Shown here: positions 27,116 through 35,235 of the stretch, piece by piece | Position numbering within the stretch: the first letter of the stretch is position 1 | Layout of the letters: every line of letters starts with the position of its first letter | Assembly: GCF_036067295.1 (NCBI RefSeq) | Contig: NZ_CP107954.1 | Location: 6,200,001 to 6,264,000 of the forward strand | Source of the DNA: Kribbella sp. NBC_00382 | GTDB lineage: Bacteria > Actinomycetota > Actinomycetes > Propionibacteriales > Kribbellaceae | Direction: 5' to 3' | DNA: 64,000 nt | Translations under genes and position numbers: made by a program | Notes under the pieces: generated by a model | What the model was told of the DNA's origin: nothing | The model's input: only the letters and a program-made list of their open reading frames with translations | Databases searched by the model: none

Positions 27116-28131
27116 CCGAGCCGACCACGCAGGACGAACTGCTCCGCCTCGACGGCGTGAAGAAGTACTTCGGTCTCGGTACCGCGCCCTGGCAGCGCTC
27201 TCAGTCGGTGAAGGCGGTCGACGGGATCGATTTCGTCGTCCGCCGGGGGGAGACCGTCGGCCTGGTCGGCGAATCGGGATCCGGCAAGTCCACCCTGGCC
27301 CGGCTCGCGACCCGGCTGCTGGATCCGACCGCCGGCAAGGTGTTCATCGGTGGTCAGAACGTCACCACCTGGCGGGGCCGCAAACTCCGCCCGGTCCGCC
27401 GCAAGATCCAGATGGTCTTCCAGGATCCGCAGGCCTCGCTCAACCCGCGCCAGTCCGTCGGCACGATCCTCACCACCCCGTTCCGGGCGCAGGGAGTCCG
27501 TCCGACCCGCGCGCAACTGGTCCAGCTGGTCGGCCAGGTCGGCCTGTCCGAGGAGCACCTCGAGCGCTATCCGCACGAGTTCTCCGGCGGCCAGCGGCAG
27601 CGGATCGGGATCGCGCGAGCCCTGGCGGTGAAGCCCGATCTGCTCGTCTGTGACGAACCGGTGTCCGCGCTCGACGTCTCGGTGCAAGCCCAGGTGCTCA
27701 ACCTGCTGGCCGATCTGCGCGATGAGCTCGGCCTCTCCTACGTGCTGGTGGCGCATGACCTCGCGGTGGTTCGCCAGGTCGCCGACCGGCTCGCCGTGAT
27801 GTACCTCGGCACGATCGTGGAGGAGGGGCCGGCGGCCGAGGTGTACTCGTCGCCGGCCCATCCCTACACGCGCGCGCTGCTGTCCGCCGTACCGGTGCCC
27901 GACCCAGGTGCGGTCCGGGACCGGATCGTGCTCAAGGGCGATGTGCCGACTCCGATCGACCCGCCCTCCGGGTGCCCGTTCCGGACCCGGTGCTACAAGG
28001 CCGAGGACATCTGCGCGACCACCCGGCCAGTGCTCGAACCAGTCGCCGGCGGCGCGCACCGGGTCGCCTGCTACTTCCCCGAGACCCCCATCGAACTCTC
28101 GAGCCCCCCAATGTCTGAGAGGACACTATGA
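27112..28131 (+). CDS. Peptide ABC transporter ATP-binding protein (DppF-like)
   Basis: The 339-aa ATPase has Walker [15 protein letters not shown], the signature FSGGQRQRIGIARAL, Walker B LLVCDEPVSALDV, and a C-terminal oligopeptide-type domain with GCPFRTRCYKAEDIC. ATG 27112 overlaps the stop of the DppD-like gene (ATGA), and its own stop overlaps the binding-protein start in the same way. It supplies the second nucleotide-binding site of the transporter. Confidence 0.95.
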   Translation: MTEPTTQDELLRLDGVKKYFGLGTAPWQRSQSVKAVDGIDFVVRRGETVGLVGESGSGKSTLARLATRLLDPTAGKVFIGGQNVTTWRGRKLRPVRRKIQMVFQDPQASLNPRQSVGTILTTPFRAQGVRPTRAQLVQLVGQVGLSEEHLERYPHEFSGGQRQRIGIARALAVKPDLLVCDEPVSALDVSVQAQVLNLLADLRDELGLSYVLVAHDLAVVRQVADRLAVMYLGTIVEEGPAAEVYSSPAHPYTRALLSAVPVPDPGAVRDRIVLKGDVPTPIDPPSGCPFRTRCYKAEDICATTRPVLEPVAGGAHRVACYFPETPIELSSPPMSERTL

Positions 28132-29801
28132 AGCGCACCACCCGAGCGGTCGCGGTCGCGGCCGCACTGGCGTTGGCGGTCACTGCCTGCAACGCCAACG
28201 ACAAGTCCACCCCGAGCGGTGCCGACACAGCGGCCGCCGGGCCGGGTGGCACCTTCCACATCCTCACCACCAGCAAGGAACTCAGCCTCGAGCCGGCCAA
28301 GAGCCAGAGCCTGGGGATCAGCGCGATCCACCTGGTGCTGCGCGGCCTGACGTCGTGGAAGACCAACCCGGACAAGTCGACGGAGCTCGTGCCCGACCTG
28401 GCCACCGACATCGGCCAGCCCAGTGACGGCGGCAAGACCTGGACGTACAAGCTGAAGCCCGGCCTGAAGTACGCCGACGGCTCGCCGATCGTTGCCGCTG
28501 ACATCAAGTACGGTGTCGAGCGCTCCTTCGCCCCCGAGCTGTCCGGCGGTCTGGGCTACCACAAGTCGCTGCTGGCCGGCGGCCAGAAGTACACCGGGCC
28601 CTACAAGGGCGGCGAGCTCGCCTCGATCGAGACCCCGGACGAGTCCACCATCGTCTTCAAGCTGGACAAGGCCTTCGGTGACTGGCCGTGGATCGCCAGC
28701 ATGCCGGCCTTCGCGCCGGTACCGAAGAAGGCCGACACCGACCCGGCGCACTACGGCGAGAAGCCGGCCGCCAGCGGTCCGTACCAGGTCAAGTCGTACG
28801 CGCCCGGCTCGAAGCTCGAGCTCGAGCGCAACCCGAACTGGGACAAGGCCACCGACCAGGCGCGCACCGGTCTGCCGGACTCGGTCGTCTACGACATGGG
28901 CCTGCAGGGCGACGTGATCAACCAGCGGCTGATCTCGGACTCCGGCGACGACAAGTTCGCCGCCACCACCGGTACGTCGGTACCGGCCGCGCTGATCCCG
29001 AGCGTCACCGGCAACCCGGCCGTGAAGGCGCGGGTGGCCACCTCGCCGTCCGGCGCGCTGATGTTCCTGGCGATGAACAACAAGCGCCCGGCGCTGGCCA
29101 ACCCGGCCGTCCGCAAGGCGATCGAGTACGCCGTGGACAAGCAGGCCGTCCAGGTCGCCGAGGGCGGCCCGGAGTTCGGTGGCGAGATCGCCACGACGCT
29201 GATCACGCCGGGCATCGAGGGCTACAGCAAGTACGACCAGTACGAGGCGCCGCCGCAGGGCGACCCGGACAAGGCGAAGTCCATGCTGGCCGCGGCCGGG
29301 GTCAGCAACCTGAAGCTGACCATCGTCGCGGACTCCGAGTCCGGTACGCCGGTCGCGCAGGCGATCCAGCAGGGCCTGAAGCGGGCCGGGATCACCGTGA
29401 CGATCAAGCCGATCCCGTCCGAGGCGCTCTTCGACTGGGTCACCGGGCCCAAGGGCGACTACGACCTGAACGTGTCGAGCTGGCTGCCGGACTTCCCGAG
29501 CGCGATCGGCAACATCCAGCCGCTGTTCGCGTCGTCGGAGATCGGCAACGGCGGGTACAACCTGGCCCGCTACTCCAACCCGGCGGTCGACACCGCGATC
29601 GCCGCCGCGACCGGCGAGCAGGACCGGGCCAAGGCGGCCGGCCTGTGGGGTGCGCTCGACAAGCAGGTCATGGCCGACGCTCCGGTCGTCCCGCTGCTCT
29701 ACGCCCGCAACGCGTTCCTGCACGGCTCGAAGGTGCAGAACTTCTACCTGCCGGCGTACCCGCCCTACCCGAACACGCTGATCGTGGGCCTCAGCAAGTA
29801 A
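28128..29801 (+). CDS. Peptide ABC transporter substrate-binding lipoprotein (family 5)
   Basis: The 557-aa protein is an extracytoplasmic binding protein anchored by a lipid: signal peptide MKRTTRAVAVAAALALAV, lipobox ending at C21 (VTAC), then a Ser/Thr/Asp linker. The body follows the DppA/OppA family 5 pattern (ELVPDLATDIG, WTYKLKPGLKYADGSPI, ASGPYQVKSYAPGSKLELERNPNW). It is encoded last in its operon, whereas in most dpp/opp operons the binding protein comes first. The ligand is probably a peptide, but nickel or oligosaccharides cannot be excluded. Confidence 0.95.
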   Translation: MKRTTRAVAVAAALALAVTACNANDKSTPSGADTAAAGPGGTFHILTTSKELSLEPAKSQSLGISAIHLVLRGLTSWKTNPDKSTELVPDLATDIGQPSDGGKTWTYKLKPGLKYADGSPIVAADIKYGVERSFAPELSGGLGYHKSLLAGGQKYTGPYKGGELASIETPDESTIVFKLDKAFGDWPWIASMPAFAPVPKKADTDPAHYGEKPAASGPYQVKSYAPGSKLELERNPNWDKATDQARTGLPDSVVYDMGLQGDVINQRLISDSGDDKFAATTGTSVPAALIPSVTGNPAVKARVATSPSGALMFLAMNNKRPALANPAVRKAIEYAVDKQAVQVAEGGPEFGGEIATTLITPGIEGYSKYDQYEAPPQGDPDKAKSMLAAAGVSNLKLTIVADSESGTPVAQAIQQGLKRAGITVTIKPIPSEALFDWVTGPKGDYDLNVSSWLPDFPSAIGNIQPLFASSEIGNGGYNLARYSNPAVDTAIAAATGEQDRAKAAGLWGALDKQVMADAPVVPLLYARNAFLHGSKVQNFYLPAYPPYPNTLIVGLSK

Positions 29802-29802
29802 C

Positions 29803-30300
29803 TCAGGTACGTCCTTCTGTTTCCTGAGCTTCGAAGAGGGTCGGCTGGGTCTCGGCATCGAGTCCCCAGTCGGCCCTCATCACGGTGTAGCCGGCTTTTT
29901 CGGCGGCGGCGCAGACCTTCACGTCGTCGTCGACTAGTACTGCGACCTGCCGCTCCTGCGCGAGTGTCCGGAGCCGGGCGAGCTTCATCATGGCCGATGG
30001 GCGGCGGTCGTTGTTGCCGCGCATCAGCAGCTTGCCTTCGGGGAAGCCGTTGTCCTCGAACCACTTCACAGTGTCCCGCCGGAGCCGCTCGGGCCGCCCG
30101 GTCAGGTAGACGATCTCGTGGTCCGCCGCCAGCGTCGTCGCGACCGCGAGTCCTTCGTCCAGTACGGCGTCGTCCTTGGCGTGGGCGAAGAACGAGTCCC
30201 AGTCCTTCGGCTTCTTGTCGAGAAACTTGATCCGCTTGCTGGTGTCGGACAAGGTCGCGTCGATGTCCAGGACGGCGTACGGGCGTGGTTCATCAGGCAC
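29803..30300 (-). CDS. HAD-superfamily phosphatase (polynucleotide 3'-phosphatase-like)
   Basis: The 165-aa protein shows HAD motif I VLDIDATLSD (DxDxT), motif II YLTGRPERLRRDT, a conserved Lys region and the acidic motif VLVDDDVKVC. The short size without a large cap and the FFAHAKDD / FEDNGFPEGKLLMR segments resemble T4 Pnkp phosphatase-type HADs found in bacteria. The GTG start at 30300 overlaps the upstream acetyltransferase gene by 8 bases, so the two are coupled. It ends two bases from the convergent binding-protein gene with no terminator. The substrate is unknown. Confidence 0.8.
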   Translation of the reverse strand: MPDEPRPYAVLDIDATLSDTSKRIKFLDKKPKDWDSFFAHAKDDAVLDEGLAVATTLAADHEIVYLTGRPERLRRDTVKWFEDNGFPEGKLLMRGNNDRRPSAMMKLARLRTLAQERQVAVLVDDDVKVCAAAEKAGYTVMRADWGLDAETQPTLFEAQETEGRT

Positions 30301-30850
30301 GAGCCCCAGCTTCCCAGGTACTCCGATCGATCGCGTACTCGACCTCGCCGTACTCCGTCCCCGGCAGCGGGTCGTCGAACGCCACGTGGAAGACCCGGAC
30401 GAACCGGAGCCCCGACTTCGCCATCACCCGCCGCGACCTGGTGTTGACCGCCATCGTGTCCGCGACCACCCGGGTCATCCCCAACGTGCCGAACGCATGG
30501 TCGATCAGCGCACGGGTGCCCTCGGTCGCATACCCCTGACCCCAGGCCGACCTGGTCAACCGGTATCCGACGTCGACAGTCCCCGCCTCGCCAGTCGGCT
30601 GCAACCCGAACCACCCGACGAACCGCCCACTCGACGTCTCGTGCGCCGCGAAGGTCCCCAGCCCCGGATGCGTCTCGTACCGCGCGAGGATCTCCGGCAG
30701 CACCTTCCGCTCCACCTCGTCCCGCGGCGTCGGCTCACCGGTCAGGTACCGCATCACCTCCGGATCGGAGTCCAGCTCCACCAGCAACTCGACATCCCCG
30801 CCCGTGAAACGGCGCAGTACCAGCCGCTCGGTCTCGAGATAGGTGTCCAT
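30293..30850 (-). CDS. GNAT N-acetyltransferase (RimJ/RimL-like)
   Basis: The 185-aa protein begins MDTYLETERLVLRRFTGGDV, the standard opening of RimJ/RimL-type acetyltransferases, and has the acetyl-CoA loop SAWGQGYATEGTRALIDHAF followed by TMAVNTRSRRVMAKSGLRF. The open frame extends upstream to 31249, but that part lies over the divergent nuclease gene and has no domain character, so ATG 30850 is used. The acceptor (ribosomal protein, antibiotic or other amine) cannot be predicted. Confidence 0.88.
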   Translation of the reverse strand: MDTYLETERLVLRRFTGGDVELLVELDSDPEVMRYLTGEPTPRDEVERKVLPEILARYETHPGLGTFAAHETSSGRFVGWFGLQPTGEAGTVDVGYRLTRSAWGQGYATEGTRALIDHAFGTLGMTRVVADTMAVNTRSRRVMAKSGLRFVRVFHVAFDDPLPGTEYGEVEYAIDRSTWEAGARA

Positions 30851-30961
30851 GAAGTGATCCTCGCGACCCTGATCCGCCGCTTCAACTCGATTTAGTGTTC
30901 GAATGGCGGGCACTCCGGGGGTTGTGGGTGTGTTGATTGGGTGCAGGTGAGCACGCCGGGT

Positions 30962-30967
30962 TAGCGT
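30962..30967 (+). promoter_or_regulatory. Leaderless-type -10 box (TAGCGT) before the nuclease gene
   Basis: TAGCGT lies 9 bases before ATG 30977, in the 126-base divergent region, with no ribosome site in between. No convincing -35 was found. Confidence 0.4.
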
Positions 30968-30976
30968 TCTCGCGCG

Positions 30977-32107
30977 ATGAAAGACTCGATCACCTTCCTG
31001 CACAGCTCTGACTGGCAGCTGGGCATGATGCGCCGGTTCCTGGGGCCGGACGGTCAGGCCCGCTGGGCCCAGGCGCGGCTGGACGCCGTCATGCGGATCG
31101 GGGACGTCGCCAAGGAGACCGGCGCGGCCTTCGTGGTGGTCACCGGGGACGTGTTCGAGCACAACCAGGTCGAGCGGCCGACGATCCTGCGCGCTTGTGA
31201 AGCGCTGAAGCGGATCGAAGTACCGGTGGTGTTGCTGCCGGGGAACCATGACGCGCTCGAGCCGGGGTCGCTGTGGTCATCGGCGCAGTGGTTGGGGCAT
31301 GCGCCCGATCATGTGGTCGTGGTGACGGACAGCCGGCCGATCGAGATCGTGCCAGGGGTCGAGATCGTGGGGGCACCCTGGCGTTCGCGCCGGCCTGTGT
31401 CCGATCCGGCGGCTCCTGGGTATGCCGAGCTGAAGCCTGCTCCTGCCGGTACGACGCGGATCTTGCTCGCGCACGGGCAGCTGACCAGCCTCAGCGGCGG
31501 CATGTCGGACGTACCGACCATTGACCAGGTGGCGCTCGAGGCCGCTGTTGCCGATGGGCGGTTGCATTACGTCGGTCTTGGTGACCGGCACTCGACCACT
31601 GAGGTGACCGAGCGGATCTGGTTCTCCGGGACGCAGGAGGTCACGGCGCCGGAGGAGACGCACCCGGGCAATGTTTTGAAGGTGACGGTCAACGCCGCGC
31701 AGATCGAGGTCGAGCCGATCCGGGTCGGGGCCTGGCACATGGTCGAGCATCACGCGGAGCTGTACGACGAGGAGTCGCTGACCGCGCTGGAGGACTTCTT
31801 CGCCGAGTTGCCGGAGAAGGAGCGGACCTATGTCCGGCTCGCCGCCGACGGGTCGCTGCCGTTGCCGCTGCTGAGCCGGCTGGACGCGATGGTCGACGCG
31901 CAGGGCGAGGTCTTCGCCAGTGTCGAGCGGTGGGCGAAGTTCTGGACGGTACGCCCGGCGCCGGATGCCGCGGATCTGGACTCGTTGCAGTTGAGTGGTC
32001 CCGCCCGGGCCGCGATGGAGGAGTTGCGGCAGGCGCTGGCCGGTGGCGACGAGAGTGCCGGTGCGGCGCTGACGTTGATGCACAGACTGGCGCGGGACGC
32101 GGGATGA
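30977..32107 (+). CDS. SbcD/YhaO-like metallophosphoesterase (DNA repair exonuclease family)
   Basis: The 376-aa protein has the calcineurin-like phosphoesterase motifs: TGDVFEHNQVERP, LLPGNHDALEP and LLAHGQLTSL. Two positions depart from the SbcD/Mre11 pattern: motif I is SDWQLG, with Gln14 in place of the metal-ligand His, and the usual GHxH is GDRH in YVGLGDRHS. The same changes occur, as far as I recall, across an actinobacterial subfamily, so the enzyme may still be active. Its stop overlaps the ATPase start (ATGA), giving a nuclease-ATPase pair like SbcD-SbcC or B. subtilis YhaO-YhaN. No signal peptide, so it acts in the cytoplasm on DNA. Confidence 0.85.
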   Translation: MKDSITFLHSSDWQLGMMRRFLGPDGQARWAQARLDAVMRIGDVAKETGAAFVVVTGDVFEHNQVERPTILRACEALKRIEVPVVLLPGNHDALEPGSLWSSAQWLGHAPDHVVVVTDSRPIEIVPGVEIVGAPWRSRRPVSDPAAPGYAELKPAPAGTTRILLAHGQLTSLSGGMSDVPTIDQVALEAAVADGRLHYVGLGDRHSTTEVTERIWFSGTQEVTAPEETHPGNVLKVTVNAAQIEVEPIRVGAWHMVEHHAELYDEESLTALEDFFAELPEKERTYVRLAADGSLPLPLLSRLDAMVDAQGEVFASVERWAKFWTVRPAPDAADLDSLQLSGPARAAMEELRQALAGGDESAGAALTLMHRLARDAG

Positions 32108-34878
32108 GGCTGCATCGACTGACGCTGCGGAACTTCCGTGGCGTCAAGGACCGTACCGTCGACCTGCCTGGCATCGGTACCACCGTGATCGTCGGCGACA
32201 ACGAAGTCGGCAAGTCGAGCCTGGTCGAGGCGTTCGCGCTGGTCTTCGACTTCCCCGACGACTCCAAGTCGACCCGGATCCGAGACATCCAGCCGGTCGG
32301 CCAGGACGTTGCCCCCGAGGTCACCGTCGAGCTGACGCTGGGCGGCCGCGAGCTGGCCTACACCAAGCGCTGGCTGAAGAACCGTTCCACCGAGCTGTCC
32401 GTCGTCGAGCCCGACGGCCGCCGGCAGACCTTCACGGGCCGCGAGGCGCACAACGAGGCTGAGCGGCTGTTCGCGGAGAACGTCGATCCCGTGCTGTGGC
32501 AGACGTTGATGGTCGGTCAAGGCCAGTCCCTCGTACTTCCGACGCCCGCCGACGCCGAGCCGCTGATCACCGCGGTCACCGCAGAATCCGGTACGCCGGT
32601 CGATGGCGCCTCGATGCCACTGGTCACCGCCGTCGAGCACGAGTACCTGCGCTACTGGACCCGTGGCGGCCGTCCGACCGGCGATTTTGCCAAGTCGGCG
32701 CAGCACGTCGCGGCAGCGGAACTCGCAGCCGAGCAGGCGTTGAAGGCGATGGACGAGGTGCTCGCCGATATTCGTCGCGCCGAGCGGCTCGCACTCGACC
32801 TGGCTGACCTCTCGGGAAGACTCGACGCGCACCTCGTCTCCGTTGAGGGACTGCGCGAGAAGAAGAAGGCGACCGACGAGATCCTGCTCCGGCGGGACTC
32901 GATCCGCAGCCGCGCCGAGACTGCTCGTGCGCGTTTGGAAAACCACACCCGCACGCGGCTCGAACGCGAGCGGTTGCTGGTCGACGTCGAGCGATTCACC
33001 AAGGCCGATGCGGAGCTGGCCGAGCGCTGGAAGCACGCTGACCAGACTGCTCGCAAGGCGGCTGAGACGGTTCACGCTGCCGAGGCTGCGCTCGCCGAGG
33101 TGGTCGAGCTCAAGGATGAGCGGCGTGGCGAGGTCCAGGATGTGGAGCGGCTCGTCTCGTCGCTGATGGACCGGGCCGAGCTTGATCGGTTGCTTGGACA
33201 GCAGGCTGAGCTGATCGACGTACGGGCGCGGATCGCTGCGGCTGGTGCTGTGCTCGACGCGATCTTGGTCGATGACGCGTTGGTGAATGCGTTGGAGGAT
33301 GCGCGGGCGAAGGTTGTCGAGGCTCGCGCGGCGCTGGCGGCCGGAGTACCGGAGGTGTCGGTACGGCGGCTTGGTGGTGAGGCTGTCGAGTTGTCGGGGA
33401 CCGGGTTGGATGCCGGTTCGTCCAAGGTGCCTTCGTCGTTGGGCGAGGACGGCAGCGTTGAGTTGCTGGTGTCTGGCGAGTTGGTGGTCGGCGTACCGGG
33501 TGCGGTGGAGGTCCGGGTTCGTGCGGGTGGCGAGGCGGCGACGCTGCGGGCGGCCGTGGATGAGGCTGTCCGGCGTGAGAAGGATCTGCTGAAGAAGGCG
33601 CGGGTCAAGGACCTGCCGGCTGCGCGGGAGTTGTTGCGCAAGGGAGACCTGGCGTCGGCGGAGTTGCAGGAGGCCCGGCGTACCGAGCGGTCGTTGACGT
33701 CTGGCGGTGACCCGGCCGAGCGGATCGCGCTGCTGACCTCGCGGCTCGGGTTCGTCGAAGGCGAAGAGGCCGAGCAGCCGCCCGCGAAGCAACAGGCTCC
33801 GGTCGAGGACGTTCCTGGGCAGATGTCGTTGTTCGAGCAGTTCGAACCGGACGAGAACGCCTTTGATTTCGCGGATCTGGAGATCCCCGAGCCGATGGAC
33901 GTCGGCGAGCTGGCGGTTGCGCAACGGCGGTTGGAGAACGCGCGGAGCGGGCTCGCCGAGGCCGAGTCGTTGCTGGCGGATGCGGAGTTTGCTGCAGCGC
34001 AGGCGCGTAAGGCGGCCGACGAGGATCGGTCGGAGGCTCAGCAGGCGCGGGCTCGGGCGGAGTTGGCGGGGGAGCGGTTGGCTGCTGCTGTCGAGTCTCT
34101 TGAGGCTGCTCGTTCGTTGCTGGCCGATGACGACGTCGAGGGCGCTGAGGTCGAGGCCACGGGTGAGGTCGAGGCTGTACTTGAGGAGCTGACCGCAGTA
34201 CAGGAGCAGGTCGATGAAGCCGGGGCCGATCAGGTCGCGGGGGAGTTGGCGGATGCGCTGGCGGTCGCGACGCGGCTGCAGGGCGAGCGGGACGTACTGC
34301 GTGATTCGCTGCGCACCACCGAGGGCCGGCTGGAGCAATCCGGGCGGGACGGCCTGGCAACCCGGCGCGACACGGCTGAACTCGATCTGGCCGCTCTGCG
34401 CACCGAACACGAGAGCTTGAAGCGGCGCGCGGATGCGGCCCACCGGGTCTACGAAACCCTCGGCCGGCATCGGGCGGAGGCGCAGACGAAGTACTCGGAG
34501 CCTTTGCAGACCCGGATCGAGGCGCTCGGCCGCAGCGTCTACGGTCCGTCGTTCCGTGTCTGGCTGGATGACGACCTCGCTGTCGCCGAACGCGAACTGG
34601 ACGGCGCACGACTCCGCGTCGAAGCCTTGTCGACGGGCGCCCAGGAGCAGCTCGCGATCATCACCCGCCTTGCGATCAGCCACCTGGTCAGCACCGGCGA
34701 AGGCAGCGTCCCGATCATCTTCGACGACGCTCTCGGCTGGTCGGATAAGGCGCGGCTGCGGGACATGGGCGCATTGCTCGGCCGGGCCGGCGACCATGGG
34801 CAGGTCATCATCCTGACCTGCATGCCGGACAGGTACGAGTACGTGCCGCGCGCGACGTACATCAAACTCGAGTCCTGA
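32104..34878 (+). CDS. SbcC/YhaN-like SMC-type ATPase without zinc hook
   Basis: The 924-aa protein has an N-terminal ATPase half (MRLHRLTLRNFRGVKD, Walker A GDNEVGKSS with K37), long Ala/Glu/Arg-rich coiled coils, and a C-terminal half with an ABC signature LSTGAQEQLAI and Walker B VPIIFDDALGW. Unlike Rad50/SbcC there is no CxxC zinc hook: the only cysteine is near the C-terminus. A beta-rich insert around residues 415-490 (33346-33570) sits in the coiled coil. These features fit YhaN better than SbcC. ATG 32104 overlaps the nuclease stop; the frame is open further left but inside the nuclease gene. It probably forms a DNA end-processing complex with the nuclease. Confidence 0.85.
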   Translation: MRLHRLTLRNFRGVKDRTVDLPGIGTTVIVGDNEVGKSSLVEAFALVFDFPDDSKSTRIRDIQPVGQDVAPEVTVELTLGGRELAYTKRWLKNRSTELSVVEPDGRRQTFTGREAHNEAERLFAENVDPVLWQTLMVGQGQSLVLPTPADAEPLITAVTAESGTPVDGASMPLVTAVEHEYLRYWTRGGRPTGDFAKSAQHVAAAELAAEQALKAMDEVLADIRRAERLALDLADLSGRLDAHLVSVEGLREKKKATDEILLRRDSIRSRAETARARLENHTRTRLERERLLVDVERFTKADAELAERWKHADQTARKAAETVHAAEAALAEVVELKDERRGEVQDVERLVSSLMDRAELDRLLGQQAELIDVRARIAAAGAVLDAILVDDALVNALEDARAKVVEARAALAAGVPEVSVRRLGGEAVELSGTGLDAGSSKVPSSLGEDGSVELLVSGELVVGVPGAVEVRVRAGGEAATLRAAVDEAVRREKDLLKKARVKDLPAARELLRKGDLASAELQEARRTERSLTSGGDPAERIALLTSRLGFVEGEEAEQPPAKQQAPVEDVPGQMSLFEQFEPDENAFDFADLEIPEPMDVGELAVAQRRLENARSGLAEAESLLADAEFAAAQARKAADEDRSEAQQARARAELAGERLAAAVESLEAARSLLADDDVEGAEVEATGEVEAVLEELTAVQEQVDEAGADQVAGELADALAVATRLQGERDVLRDSLRTTEGRLEQSGRDGLATRRDTAELDLAALRTEHESLKRRADAAHRVYETLGRHRAEAQTKYSEPLQTRIEALGRSVYGPSFRVWLDDDLAVAERELDGARLRVEALSTGAQEQLAIITRLAISHLVSTGEGSVPIIFDDALGWSDKARLRDMGALLGRAGDHGQVIILTCMPDRYEYVPRATYIKLES

Positions 34879-34894
34879 CGGCCCGCTGACGTTG

Positions 34895-34900
34895 TAACGT
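34895..34900 (+). promoter_or_regulatory. Leaderless-type -10 box (TAACGT) before the 107-aa gene
   Basis: TAACGT is followed by 7 bases and ATG 34908 without a ribosome site. It suggests an internal promoter for the 107-aa gene and the nucleotidyltransferase gene, inside the short gap after the ATPase gene. Confidence 0.4.
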
Positions 34901-34907
34901 GCCGCGC

Positions 34908-35231
34908 ATGAGTTTGCCGGTCGTGCGCGCGTACACCGCTCGGTTCTCCGGTGCGCTGACTGCCTCGTCGCTCGATCGGCTCCGGGCGGTCAGCGGGTTG
35001 GAGGCCCGCGGGCGGCTCGATGACGAGCGGTCGGAGGAGTTCGGCGTACGGCGGCTGCGGGACACACCCGGTACGCCGGTGGTGCTGCGGCTCTACCGGG
35101 AGGACGGCCGGTGGTCGTTCGTCCTCACGTACCAAGGGGATCCGCCGGCAGCCGGTGAGTTGGCGGCGGTCCGCGATCAGGTGCGGGCGGCGGTTGCGGC
35201 GGCTGGCGTAGTACTGGATCAAGAGGCCTGA
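34908..35231 (+). CDS. Small protein of unknown function (107 aa)
   Basis: The protein (MSLPVVRAYTARFSGALTAS...) looks like a small soluble alpha/beta domain: a strand-helix start, a charged middle with RLDDERSEEFGVRRL, the strands VVLRLYREDGRWSFVLTY, and a C-terminal amphipathic helix. It has no cysteine, membrane helix or known motif that I recognise. It starts 29 bases after the SMC-like ATPase gene and ends 4 bases before the double-nucleotidyltransferase gene, so it is most likely a partner or regulator of that enzyme. Antitoxin-like or adaptor roles are possible but unproven. Confidence 0.6.
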   Translation: MSLPVVRAYTARFSGALTASSLDRLRAVSGLEARGRLDDERSEEFGVRRLRDTPGTPVVLRLYREDGRWSFVLTYQGDPPAAGELAAVRDQVRAAVAAAGVVLDQEA

Positions 35232-35235
35232 GCCG

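Noticed and set aside
30851-31249. N-terminal extension of the acetyltransferase frame
   Set aside because: It runs over the divergent nuclease gene and precedes the normal GNAT start MDTYLETERLVLRRF.
31828-34797. 989-codon open frame on the minus strand
   Set aside because: It mirrors the SMC-like ATPase, whose Walker motifs and coiled coil are clear. The mirrored protein has no recognisable features.
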